NCBI GenBank assembly: GCA_025454815.1
Contig: JALONR010000003.1
Span: forward strand, 118,280 to 182,279
Direction of reading: 5' to 3'
DNA: 64,000 bases
Origin: Bacteroidales bacterium
GTDB lineage: Bacteria; Bacteroidota; Bacteroidia; Bacteroidales; VadinHA17
The first letter of the stretch is position 1; the number at the start of each line of letters is the position of its first letter. A program made the position numbers and the translations under genes. Under the pieces are notes generated by a model, which did not search any database, was not told where the DNA came from, and saw nothing but the letters and a program-made list of their open reading frames with translations. This document shows positions 36,106-44,085 of the stretch, one piece after another.

Positions 36106-37095
36106 TCAGATGAGTTCCATGAACAGTTCATTCTTGCTGATCTTTCCAATACAGGCCTCAATGCATCTCCCGCAGCCTGTGCAGGCAATTGACTTGAATT
36201 TCTGAGGCCGCCAAACATACTTGCACAAATACCGGTTGCGGAAACGGTCAGGCAGTGTAAAGAGGGCATCCTCACCTCCGGCAACCCGTTCAAAGCCCGG
36301 GTACTGGCAGGCATCCACCTGTTTCACCTTTTCAAAGTCAGGCCTGTCAATAAGCAGGAAACAACTGCAGGTGGGACAGATGGTGGTACAGGCCCCGCAG
36401 GAGACGCACCTGGAAGCATATTTTTTCCATATTTCCTTGCCTGCCTTAAGAACGAGAGTGCCTGTAGTTTTGTAATCAGGCAGGTTTTCATTGATGCCGG
36501 CAAGAAGAGCCTCAGTATCAGCATGTCTCTTCTCCGCAAAGAGCATTTTCCCGTTTTCTTCAACCGGCCTGGCTCCATTCAACTGCCCGGCAAAATCCCT
36601 GCCCCTTTCGGAAATTACCCTCAGAAAGATCTCATCACCCTCTGACAGCAAAGCAATGTCAGCCTTTTCTGTCGCATAAGGTTTAACTCCATAGGAGGTG
36701 CAATGACAATGTTCATTTACCGAGTAACAGTCAGAAGCAATTATCAGAGTGCCCCTCCTCCGTTCCCTGTAAAAAGGGTCGGTGAAATCCTCATCCAGGT
36801 AAATCTCGTCAAGAAGCCCGAGACCCTCCACATCGCAGTTTGGCACACCTATTATTATTCTCGGCCCTGCTTTTCCATTGAATGATGAGACATTCTCCCT
36901 GACAGGCAGGAAGAAATTTTTCAGAGGTGATGCAGGCTTGGGGGTGTTATAGGCAATCCTGTCAGCATGATTAAGGTTGAAGTGCTCATAATCAATGCTG
37001 TATTCATCCTTCACCGGAACAAAAATGTCATGTGAGGCGAGCAGTTTTTCCAGTGAACGGTGCCAATCTTCCTTTTTAATGCTTATGTAATACAT
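36106..37095 (-). CDS. 4Fe-4S subunit of the sulfhydrogenase beta / AsrA type
   Basis: A 329-residue protein, first gene of the hydrogenase operon. The C-terminal half has two ferredoxin motifs, CVSCGACTTICPTCSCF near residue 230 and CTGCGRCIEACIG near residue 305; extra cysteines occur in VNEHCHCTSYG near residue 125. The N-terminal part (IIIGVPNCDVEGLGLLD) matches HydB/AsrA proteins, which work with an FAD/NAD(P) partner encoded next door. No soluble hydrogenase alpha or delta subunit is encoded nearby, so the pair must serve the group 4 enzyme or another acceptor. A Rex-like palindrome covers the bases just before its ATG. Confidence 0.9.
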   Translation of the reverse strand: MYYISIKKEDWHRSLEKLLASHDIFVPVKDEYSIDYEHFNLNHADRIAYNTPKPASPLKNFFLPVRENVSSFNGKAGPRIIIGVPNCDVEGLGLLDEIYLDEDFTDPFYRERRRGTLIIASDCYSVNEHCHCTSYGVKPYATEKADIALLSEGDEIFLRVISERGRDFAGQLNGARPVEENGKMLFAEKRHADTEALLAGINENLPDYKTTGTLVLKAGKEIWKKYASRCVSCGACTTICPTCSCFLLIDRPDFEKVKQVDACQYPGFERVAGGEDALFTLPDRFRNRYLCKYVWRPQKFKSIACTGCGRCIEACIGKISKNELFMELI

Positions 37096-37096
37096 T

Positions 37097-37118
37097 TTAT
37101 GTGAGAAGATTCACATAA
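37097..37118. promoter_or_regulatory. Rex-type operator upstream of the hydrogenase operon
   Basis: A perfect 8-base inverted repeat with 6-base spacer, TTATGTGA-gaagat-TCACATAA, one base away from the ATG (37095) of the minus-strand operon. The core TGTGA-N6-TCACA is the Rex spacing. Bound Rex would block the ribosome-binding and start region or the promoter. Confidence 0.75.
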
Positions 37119-37216
37119 TAAATTTAGATGTGCAATCAACACGAGTCAAGTTTTTTTTCTCTCAAGCCGGCCTGCTATATCGGGTGATTTTAATAACACA
37201 TTAATATTCAATAAAA

Positions 37217-37224
37217 TATTTTTG
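37217..37224 (+). promoter_or_regulatory. Candidate -7 box for rex-hyp operon
   Basis: TATTTTTG matches the Bacteroidota TAnnTTTG consensus, 63 bases before the rex start codon, in an AT-rich stretch. No good -33 element is seen, so the call is weak. Confidence 0.25.
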
Positions 37225-37286
37225 ATATGTGTTGTTTAAAAAAGTTGTTTTAACTTGCATGAAGGAATTGTATTATAGTGGATTAA

Positions 37287-37302
37287 TGTGAAACAATTCA
37301 CA
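37287..37302. promoter_or_regulatory. Rex-type operator overlapping the rex start codon
   Basis: TGTGAA-acaa-TTCACA is a perfect 6-base inverted repeat and an exact match to the Rex consensus core TTGTGAAnnnnTTCACAA. It covers the first codons of rex itself, so it suggests autoregulation, by roadblock rather than promoter competition. Confidence 0.75.
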
Positions 37303-37941
37303 AAACATAATACAAGGAACAGCCTGAGGAGGATTTTTCTTTATCACGGGCTGTTGCTAAGGCTGAAGTCGATGGGTGTCACCCGGGTCTTTTCCTACAC
37401 TCTTGCCGAATCTGCGGGTGTCACGCCCGAACAGGTGAGGAAGGATTTTTCAGAGTATTGTATAAGGGGAAACAGGAGGGGCGGTTACCTTACGGCGTCT
37501 CTGCTGGACGAGATGGAGGTTCTTTTCAGGCGCGACAGGGTAACCAATGTCATACTGGTGGGGATGGGTAACCTGGGACAGGCTCTTTCGAAGTACGGGC
37601 TGTTTATACAACGTGGAATCAATATAGTTGCCACGTTCGATATTGATCCTTACAAACAGAAGTCCAGGGCTGACAACCAGGTTTATTCACCTGAGCGTAT
37701 GCAGGAGATAATAGACAGGTTTCATGTAACGGTGGCGATAGTGGCTGTCCCTGACGTTTCCGCCCAGGAGGTATGCAATGAACTGATAGGGATGGGGATT
37801 AGGGGAATTGTCAACTTTGCTCCCGTATTGCCCAGGGTGCCTGCGTATGTGGTTGTGAACAACGTGAACCTGAGTGATGAGATAGAAAGTGTGATATGGT
37901 CGGTTTCCCGGATGCGTGAGAAACAGTCGTTATTCCTTTGA
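37288..37941 (+). CDS. rex: Redox-sensing transcriptional repressor Rex
   Basis: A 217-residue Rex protein. Residues about 10-85 form the winged helix (FSYTLAESAGVTPEQVRKDFSEY) and residues about 88-200 the Rossmann domain with VILVGMGNLGQAL. NADH binding releases Rex from DNA, so target genes turn on when NADH/NAD+ is high. The start is the GTG at 37288; no ATG is present before the conserved helix. The stop overlaps the TTG start of hypF, and both this gene and the divergent hydrogenase operon carry Rex palindromes at their starts, so Rex is likely the switch for hydrogen production in this locus. Confidence 0.93.
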   Translation: MKQFTKHNTRNSLRRIFLYHGLLLRLKSMGVTRVFSYTLAESAGVTPEQVRKDFSEYCIRGNRRGGYLTASLLDEMEVLFRRDRVTNVILVGMGNLGQALSKYGLFIQRGINIVATFDIDPYKQKSRADNQVYSPERMQEIIDRFHVTVAIVAVPDVSAQEVCNELIGMGIRGIVNFAPVLPRVPAYVVVNNVNLSDEIESVIWSVSRMREKQSLFL

Positions 37942-40211
37942 AAGTCATAGAAAGAGGATATGAGATATTCATAACAGGGCTTGTTCAGGGTGTCGGATTC
38001 CGTCCGTTCATCTACAGGCTTGCCACGTCTTACGGCCTGACCGGAGAGGTTGTAAACAGGAGTGACGGTGTAAGGGTTATTTTAAGGTGTGATGCTGAGA
38101 CGGCAGGAAGGTTTGCTGCCGCTATCCGGTCAGGCGCTCCGGCTGCGGCGATTGTCAGATCGGTTGAAATAAGGGAAACGGAGGTAAGGGAATACAGCGG
38201 GTTCTCCATTTTCCCCAGCCACAGCATCGATGAGACCATAACGGAGGTTAGTCCTGATATTGCAGTATGTGATGATTGCCTTGAAGATCTTGTCTCTGAT
38301 CCCGGAAGGGTTGACTATCCTTTTATAAACTGCACCAACTGCGGTCCGCGCTTTACAATAATCAGGGCTCTTCCGTATGACCGGGCAAACACCACCATGG
38401 CTCCGTTTGAGATGTGCCGGAGGTGTGCGGCGGAGTACGGGGAAATGTCTGACAGGCGATTTCATGCCCAGCCGATTGCATGCAACAGTTGCGGGCCTGT
38501 ATTTACGCTCCGGGCCGGCACTACGGTGGTGACCGGCATAGCGAATATTTCCGGCTTCATTTCTGAACGTCTGGCTGCAGGCGGCAGTGTTGCAATCAAA
38601 TCTGTGGGGGGGTACAACCTAATGTGCGATGCACTGAATGAGGAAGCGGTTGCCAGCCTGAGGAAGAGCAAGCAGCGTGACATGAAGCCTTTTGCGGTAA
38701 TGTTCAGGGATATTGATGCCCTGAAGCAATATTGCCATGCAGGGGAGGAGGAAGAGTCAATGTTGCTTTCATGGCGGAGACCGATACTCATTTTGCGTCA
38801 GAAGAAGCCGCTTGCCTCTTCGGTGAACAACGGACTGAACACCATTGGTGCGATGCTGCCTCATATGCCGGTTCACCATTTGCTTTTCAGGGTCATCGGA
38901 ACTCCTGCTGTAGTTCTGACAAGCGGTAACCTGAGCGAGGAACCTATAATTATCTCGGATCTGGCTGCCATGAATGACCTGATGCCTGTTGCAGGCTGTG
39001 TTGTAAGCTATAACAGGGAGATAAACAACAGGGCTGATGATTCGGTGGTCAGGATGGCCGGGGAAAATGCCATTCTCATCAGGAGGTCACGCGGGTTTGC
39101 GCCCCAGCCGGTTGGTGTGCTGCCGGATGCTGAAGGGATCTTCGCCGCAGGGGCCGAACAGAAAAACAGCTTTTGTATTGGAAAAAGCAGGCAGGCATTA
39201 ATGAGCCAGTACATAGGAGACATTAAGAATGTAGCCACATGGGATTATTACTGTGAGACATTCAGGCTCTTCTCCTCCCTTTTCCGGTTCACCCCCTCAC
39301 TTGCTGTGTGTGATATGCATCCCGACTACCTGTCGGGACGGTTTGCCGGTGAGCTGGCTGAGGAGAGCAATCTGCCGCTGGTAAAGATTCAGCACCACCA
39401 TGCCCATGCAGCTTCGGTTATTGCAGAACACGGCCTTGAGGGAAAGGTGATAGGAGTGATAATGGACGGTACAGGTTACGGTACGGATGGCAACATCTGG
39501 GGCAGTGAGTTCCTGATTTCCACAGCTGCGGATTATGAGAGATACACTCACTTTGAATATTTCATGATGCCCGGGGGTGATGCTGCCGTTGCGGAGCCAT
39601 GGAGGATGGCCCTGTCATGTCTTTACAGTTGTTTCGGAAGCAGTTATGATTTCATGTCATTGAGGCTCTTCCGCGAAATTGAAGAAAAGAGACTTATCGC
39701 AGTCACGGAGATGTTAAGACAGGGAATCAACTCACCCCTGACCTGTGGTGCAGGCCGCATTTTCGATGCAGTGGCGGCCCTTCTCCATCTGTGCACTACT
39801 GCTTCCTTTGATTCTGAAGCCCCTATGCGGCTCGAATCAGCCGCTGGCATTGACACCGATGAGTATTATCCGTTTTCGGTTAACGGCACTGTGCGCCTCT
39901 CCGAGACATTCAGTGCAATAGCCGGTGACATTGCCCGTAATGATTCCGGGCTTGTTCCGGCCAGGTTTCACAATACCGTGGCACAGATAATACTTGAGGT
40001 GTGCGGTGCCATCAGGAAAGATACCGGCCTTGACCGTGTGGTACTTTCGGGAGGTGTCTTTCAGAACAGGCGGCTTCTTGAAAAATCGTTGTATCTTTTA
40101 TCCATGAAGGGATTCAGGGTTTATACAAACCGTCAGGTACCGCCCAATGACGGGGGGATAGCTCTCGGGCAGCTTCTGGCAGCTGCGGAAAGGAGGCGGA
40201 TATGTGTCTGA
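37938..40211 (+). CDS. hypF: Carbamoyltransferase HypF
   Basis: A 757-residue maturation protein that makes the cyanide ligands of the [NiFe] site from carbamoyl phosphate, with HypE. In order: acylphosphatase domain (ITGLVQGVGFRPFIYR, residues 13-28), two zinc fingers (CDDCLEDL, CTNCGPRFT, CRRCAAEYG, CNSCGP, residues about 110-190), a YrdC-like domain (about 200-380), and a Kae1-like domain with the HHHAHAASV metal site and MDGTGYGTDG near residue 510. The start is a TTG at 37938 inside the rex stop; no better ATG precedes the acylphosphatase motif. Confidence 0.95.
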   Translation: MKVIERGYEIFITGLVQGVGFRPFIYRLATSYGLTGEVVNRSDGVRVILRCDAETAGRFAAAIRSGAPAAAIVRSVEIRETEVREYSGFSIFPSHSIDETITEVSPDIAVCDDCLEDLVSDPGRVDYPFINCTNCGPRFTIIRALPYDRANTTMAPFEMCRRCAAEYGEMSDRRFHAQPIACNSCGPVFTLRAGTTVVTGIANISGFISERLAAGGSVAIKSVGGYNLMCDALNEEAVASLRKSKQRDMKPFAVMFRDIDALKQYCHAGEEEESMLLSWRRPILILRQKKPLASSVNNGLNTIGAMLPHMPVHHLLFRVIGTPAVVLTSGNLSEEPIIISDLAAMNDLMPVAGCVVSYNREINNRADDSVVRMAGENAILIRRSRGFAPQPVGVLPDAEGIFAAGAEQKNSFCIGKSRQALMSQYIGDIKNVATWDYYCETFRLFSSLFRFTPSLAVCDMHPDYLSGRFAGELAEESNLPLVKIQHHHAHAASVIAEHGLEGKVIGVIMDGTGYGTDGNIWGSEFLISTAADYERYTHFEYFMMPGGDAAVAEPWRMALSCLYSCFGSSYDFMSLRLFREIEEKRLIAVTEMLRQGINSPLTCGAGRIFDAVAALLHLCTTASFDSEAPMRLESAAGIDTDEYYPFSVNGTVRLSETFSAIAGDIARNDSGLVPARFHNTVAQIILEVCGAIRKDTGLDRVVLSGGVFQNRRLLEKSLYLLSMKGFRVYTNRQVPPNDGGIALGQLLAAAERRRICV

Positions 40212-40426
40212 GTCTGCCGGCCAGGGTTCTGACCGTTGACGGTAACATGGCGGAGGTCTCTGTCGGAGGTGCCGTGTTCAGGGCGGGACTGCAGATGGTT
40301 GAGGGTGTCAGGCCGGGTGATTATGTTTTGCTGCATGCCGGTTTCGCCATAGAGAAGCTGAAGGAGGATGAGGCACTGGAGACACTCCGTCTGCTTGATG
40401 AGATTGATGGTCTTGTTAGCGGGTGA
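40202..40426 (+). CDS. hypC: Hydrogenase assembly chaperone HypC
   Basis: A 74-residue HypC/HybG protein. It begins MCLSLPARV, whose Cys2 binds the Fe(CN)2CO unit, and contains GDYVLLHAGFAIEKL, the family block. It works with HypD in delivering the iron centre to the large subunit. It overlaps hypF by 10 bases and is followed by hypD after 7 bases. Confidence 0.95.
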   Translation: MCLSLPARVLTVDGNMAEVSVGGAVFRAGLQMVEGVRPGDYVLLHAGFAIEKLKEDEALETLRLLDEIDGLVSG

Positions 40427-40433
40427 TTCGCAT

Positions 40434-41519
40434 ATGAAATATGTTGATGAATACAGGAATGGCAGGCATATAGCCCGTCTGGCTGAAATGATCAGCAGGG
40501 AGGTATCGCGTGAATACGTATTCATGGAGGTATGCGGAGGGCATACGGCTGCTATACACCGTTTCGGCATACCGTCACTGCTTCCGCCTGAGGTAAGGCT
40601 CATCTCCGGCCCGGGCTGCCCGGTGTGCGTTACGCCGGCACGGTATATTGACATGCTTGTCGCACTTGCATCCGGCGGAGGGGTGACCGTTGCCATGTTC
40701 GGTGACCTCATGAGGGTTCCGGGCTCCATTCTCACCCTGGCCGCAGCCCGGGCCGCCGGCGCTGACATCAGGGTGGTGCTGTCGGCACATGAAGCCCTGG
40801 AATTGGCTCTGGCAGATCCCGGCAGGAAGGTTATCTTTCCTGCAATAGGATTTGAGACCACGGCGCCCGGTACGGCTGTTACTGTGATGGATGCCGGAAA
40901 ACGGGGGGTGGATAATTTCTTCGTACTCAGCGCCCATAAGGTAATGCCGCCTGCAATGGAGATACTGCTTAAGGAAGGAACCAGTCTGGATGGTTTTATC
41001 TGCCCGGGCCATGTGGCAGTCATAACCGGCTCATCAGCATTTGATTTCATCCCTGAGAAGTACGGACTGGCATGCGTGGTCACAGGATTCGAACCTGCTG
41101 ATCTTCTGCTTGCGGTGCTGATGCTCATCAGACAGGTCAACAGTCGCTCACCCCGGGTTGAAACTGAATACCGCAGGGTGGTGACCCGCGATGGAAATAC
41201 CAGGGCGCAGGGTTTTATGAATGAGGTCTTTGAACACGCGGACACGGAATGGAGGGGTCTTGGCATCATCCCCTCGGGAGGGCTGACCCTGAGGAAACGG
41301 TACCGCCATCTGGACGCAGGAGAACAGTTTACGGTTGAGGTTCATGAAATTCAACGTGACAGTGGTTGCCTGTGCGGTGATATCCTGAGGGGAAAGATCA
41401 CCCCTGCCGACTGTCCGCTCTTTGCCGGTGCATGTACACCTGATCATCCGGAGGGTGCATGCATGGTATCAGATGAGGGGTCATGCAACACCTGGTATAA
41501 ATACCATAATCATGATTGA
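40434..41519 (+). CDS. hypD: Hydrogenase formation protein HypD
   Basis: A 361-residue HypD with EVCGGHTAAIHRFG near residue 26, ISGPGCPVCVTP near 58, VVTGFEPADLLL near 220 and the C-terminal cysteines GCLCGDI, DCPLFAGACTPDHPEGACMVSDEGSC-type cluster region. HypD carries a [4Fe-4S] cluster and scaffolds Fe(CN)2CO assembly with HypC. The ATG at 40434 is chosen because it follows the hypC stop by 7 bases and matches the family start; the longer frame from 40368 lies inside hypC. Confidence 0.95.
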   Translation: MKYVDEYRNGRHIARLAEMISREVSREYVFMEVCGGHTAAIHRFGIPSLLPPEVRLISGPGCPVCVTPARYIDMLVALASGGGVTVAMFGDLMRVPGSILTLAAARAAGADIRVVLSAHEALELALADPGRKVIFPAIGFETTAPGTAVTVMDAGKRGVDNFFVLSAHKVMPPAMEILLKEGTSLDGFICPGHVAVITGSSAFDFIPEKYGLACVVTGFEPADLLLAVLMLIRQVNSRSPRVETEYRRVVTRDGNTRAQGFMNEVFEHADTEWRGLGIIPSGGLTLRKRYRHLDAGEQFTVEVHEIQRDSGCLCGDILRGKITPADCPLFAGACTPDHPEGACMVSDEGSCNTWYKYHNHD

Positions 41520-42519
41520 GAGGGTCACACTTGGTCACGGCGGCGGCGGGAGGCAGGCACAGCTTCTCATACTTGACCGCTTTACCTCCAGGTTCGGGAT
41601 GCAGGGGCCGCTTACCGACTCCGCATTGCTCTCCGTGCCGGACGGATTGCTTGCCTTTACCACCGATTCTTACGTCGTTAGCCCCCTCTTCTTTCCCGGG
41701 GGAAACATCGGGAAGCTCGCGGTATGCGGAACGGTAAATGACCTGGCTGTTTCGGGTGCCGAACCCAGGTACCTCTCTGCAGCATTCATCATCGAAGAGG
41801 GTTTCAGCCTTGAGGAGCTTGACCGGATAGTAGCTTCGATGGTTGAAGAAGCGGTGACAGCCGGAGTACGGATCGTCACAGGTGATACCAAGGTTGTGGA
41901 GAAGGGACAGTGTGACGGGCTTTTCATCAACACTGCCGGAGTGGGAATTCTGGCCGGGGAACTAAGACATGTCAGCAGCGCATCGGAGGTGAAGGAGGGT
42001 GACAGGCTTATCATCAACGGTCCGCCCGGTGACCATGCCGTTACGATACTCGCCGCCCGCAGGAATCTCTCCTTCGATATACCGCTTGCCTCAGACTGTG
42101 CATCATTGAACCACCTGGTAAAAAGGGTGACTGAGGTGCCCGGAGCAGTACATTTTATGAGAGACCTCACAAGGGGAGGGCTGGCAGCCGTTTTAAATGA
42201 ACTCGCCGGCATGACCGGCTGTGGTATAACCATAGATGAGGCTTCAGTACCTGTTAATGAGCCGGTGAGGGGTATGTGTGAGATTCTGGGCTTTGACCCG
42301 TTTTGCCTGGCAAGTGAGGGACGCCTCCTTGTTGTCGCAGCCCCTGAAGAGGCTGAACGCATTGCAGGCAGGATGCGTGAAGACCCGCTCGGCAGAGGAG
42401 CTTCCATAATAGGCACGATAACATCGGCAAGGGCCGGCAGGGTAATACTCAACAGTACCTACGGCGGGCAGCGGTTCCTTGAGATGCCCTCGGGACAGCT
42501 GCTGCCGAGGATTTGCTGA
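41512..42519 (+). CDS. hypE: Hydrogenase expression/formation protein HypE
   Basis: A 335-residue HypE of the PurM fold. It begins MIERVTLGHGGGGRQ, the conserved ATP-binding glycine-rich start, contains DSYVVSPLFFPGGNIGKLAVCGTVNDLAVSGA-like family blocks and ends LPRIC; the C-terminal Cys is the one that is carbamoylated and dehydrated to thiocyanate. The start at 41512 overlaps the hypD stop by 8 bases; the longer frame to 41422 has no family features. Confidence 0.95.
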   Translation: MIERVTLGHGGGGRQAQLLILDRFTSRFGMQGPLTDSALLSVPDGLLAFTTDSYVVSPLFFPGGNIGKLAVCGTVNDLAVSGAEPRYLSAAFIIEEGFSLEELDRIVASMVEEAVTAGVRIVTGDTKVVEKGQCDGLFINTAGVGILAGELRHVSSASEVKEGDRLIINGPPGDHAVTILAARRNLSFDIPLASDCASLNHLVKRVTEVPGAVHFMRDLTRGGLAAVLNELAGMTGCGITIDEASVPVNEPVRGMCEILGFDPFCLASEGRLLVVAAPEEAERIAGRMREDPLGRGASIIGTITSARAGRVILNSTYGGQRFLEMPSGQLLPRIC

Positions 42520-42529
42520 ATACTGTGCT

Positions 42530-42711
42530 GAACACCGGCAGGGTAATGGCACGGACCTGGGTGGAGCGGATATAAAGTATGCATTAACTCAGGATAACAA
42601 CGGACCCGGCCGAACCGGATAGAAAGTATGCATTAACTCAGGATAACAACGGACCTGGCAGAACCGGATAGAAAGTATGCATGAACTCAGGATAGCAACG
42701 GACCTGGCAGA
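42530..42711. repeat. 49-bp tandem repeats copying the hypA start region
   Basis: Three 49-base units (42530-42578 degenerate; 42579-42627 and 42628-42676 with two differences) precede hypA, and the first 35 bases of hypA (42677 on) are a fourth copy with two changes. In the two good upstream copies the start reads ATG CAT TAA, so the Glu codon of hypA has become a stop. They form two-codon open frames with the same AAAGT leader before the ATG. Confidence 0.9.
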
Positions 42712-43018
42712 GATTGTTGAGCGGTATGCCTCGGAGGCGGGGTGGCAGGTTGTTGAGAAGGTGAATCTCACCTTCGGGCAGTTTATCCAGGTTGTGCCTG
42801 ATCTGTTTGAGGCAGCCTTCAGGGAGGCAACCAGGGGGACTGTTGCAGCGGGTGCGGAGATAGATATTGAGATCATACCGGCAGAGATGCGCTGCCTTGG
42901 CTGCGGTGCCCCCTATATACCGGCAGGTGATCTTCACGCCTGCAAATCATGCGGTTCGGAGGAGATAGATCTCATACACGGAAAGGAATTGTATATTAAA
43001 AGCATAGAAGGAGGGTAA
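42677..43018 (+). CDS. hypA: Hydrogenase nickel-incorporation protein HypA
   Basis: A 113-residue HypA. It begins MHELRIATDL, whose His2 is the nickel ligand, and holds the zinc site CLGCG-x9-CKSCGS at residues about 76-94. It passes nickel to the large subunit with HypB. Upstream, instead of the short spacing usual in this operon, there are 157 bases filled by tandem copies of its own start. It ends 2 bases before hypB. Confidence 0.95.
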   Translation: MHELRIATDLAEIVERYASEAGWQVVEKVNLTFGQFIQVVPDLFEAAFREATRGTVAAGAEIDIEIIPAEMRCLGCGAPYIPAGDLHACKSCGSEEIDLIHGKELYIKSIEGG

Positions 43019-43020
43019 TC

Positions 43021-43680
43021 ATGGAAATCAAAATTATGAAAAACATCCTTGACAGGAATCAGAATAAGGCTGAGGAGGTGCGCAGCCTGCTCAGACGCAG
43101 GAATGTGATGATGGTGAACATCATCAGTTCCCCCGGTGCCGGGAAGACAACGCTGCTTGAAAGAACCTGCGAAGCACTGTCCGCACGGATGGGTATAGGT
43201 GTCATCGAAGGGGATGTCACAACAGACCGTGATGCACAGCGGCTCAAGAAGTACAATATACCTATTGTCGCAATCAATACGGAAGGTGGCTGCCACCTTG
43301 ATTCGCACAGCATTTACAGGGCTCTGGAAAATTTTGATCTTGACTCCATCCGGCTGCTTTTTGTAGAGAATGTAGGCAACCTGATCTGTCCCAGCCAGTT
43401 TGACCTGGGAGAGGCATTCAAGCTGGCAGTGGTCAGCACTGCCGAGGGTGATGACAAACCAGCCAAGTACCCTATGCTTTTCTCGGGAGCAAGGGCTGTA
43501 ATCCTTAACAAAACAGACATTCTGCCATATACGAACTTCAGTATGGATGCCTTCCTTTCAGACATGAATGTAATCAATCCGCGAATAAAAATTTTCATGA
43601 CATCGGCGGTTCACGGTGAGGGGATCCGGGAGTGGCTGGAGTGGCTCGGGCAGCAGCTGGAAGCCTATAATGCAGGCTGA
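43021..43680 (+). CDS. hypB: Hydrogenase nickel-incorporation GTPase HypB
   Basis: A 219-residue SIMIBI-class GTPase. The P-loop is SSPGAGKTTLLE near residue 37, followed by IEGDVTTDRDA, TEGGCHLDSH (metal-binding Cys/His at the dimer interface) and LNKTDILPY for guanine. It lacks both the N-terminal CxxCGC nickel site of E. coli HypB and the His-rich stretch of other HypBs, so it relies on the G-domain metal site. It is the last gene of the rex-hyp operon, and its stop codon is the first part of a tandem-repeat array. Confidence 0.95.
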   Translation: MEIKIMKNILDRNQNKAEEVRSLLRRRNVMMVNIISSPGAGKTTLLERTCEALSARMGIGVIEGDVTTDRDAQRLKKYNIPIVAINTEGGCHLDSHSIYRALENFDLDSIRLLFVENVGNLICPSQFDLGEAFKLAVVSTAEGDDKPAKYPMLFSGARAVILNKTDILPYTNFSMDAFLSDMNVINPRIKIFMTSAVHGEGIREWLEWLGQQLEAYNAG

Positions 43681-43918
43681 CCCGGGGTGGCTGGCATCCT
43701 CATCCGCCGGCTGATCCTGAATGGCTGACTCCCTTATCTGCAGGCTGATCAGAAGTAGCTGAACCTTATATCCGGAGGCTGACCCGGGGTGGCTGGCATC
43801 CTCATCCGCCGGCTGATTCTGGATGGCTGACTCCCTTATCTGCAGGCTGATCAGAAGTAGCTGAACCTTATATCCGGAGGCTGACCCGGGGTGGCTGGCA
43901 TCCTCATCCGCCGGCTGG
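43675..43918. repeat. Nested 34-bp/102-bp tandem array after hypB
   Basis: Seven 34-base monomers and part of an eighth run head to tail from 43675, all beginning GGCTG. Three diverged monomers form a 102-base unit that itself repeats almost exactly (43675, 43777, 43879). The first monomer includes the hypB stop codon, and the 34 bases before it, inside hypB, are weakly similar, so the array may have grown from the gene end. There are no spacers and no dyad, so it is not CRISPR. It fills most of the 405-base gap before hydC. Confidence 0.9.
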
Positions 43919-44085
43919 CATATGGCGCATCTGCAGTCTTCCCTGCTTCTTTATTTCAGGTCTTAATTATTCATAAACATGACATAAGTAAGGTTTTTAA
44001 AAATCTATTGTTATTATTTTCACACTCGAAAATTTAAGGCAATAGTTTGCGTTTACATAATCTAAATACTTAAAAATCAATAGAA
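43919..44085 (+). promoter_or_regulatory. AT-rich leader of the [FeFe] hydrogenase operon
   Basis: This 167-base remainder of the hypB-hydC gap is AT-rich and should contain the hydCBA promoter. A near -7 match (TAGTTTG, one base short) lies around 44044. No Rex-type TGTGA-N6-TCACA palindrome was found here. Confidence 0.35.

Noticed and set aside
37097..37118. Crp-type binding site
   Set aside because: The TGTGA-N6-TCACA core fits Crp as well, but rex is adjacent and the second palindrome is an exact Rex core, so Rex is the simpler reading; Crp is not fully excluded.
40133..41269. Minus-strand open frame of 378 codons across hypC and hypD
   Set aside because: It is antisense to two certain genes and shows no motif; high coding-strand GC gives long shadows here.
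41670..42452. Minus-strand open frame of 260 codons opposite hypE
   Set aside because: Antisense shadow of hypE with no recognisable protein features.
42589..42937. Minus-strand open frames that end in similar short peptides near the hypA repeats
   Set aside because: The likeness comes from the 49-bp tandem repeat read backwards, not from real genes.
43675..43918. Possible CRISPR array after hypB
   Set aside because: Units are contiguous without spacers, are not dyad-like, and no cas genes are near.
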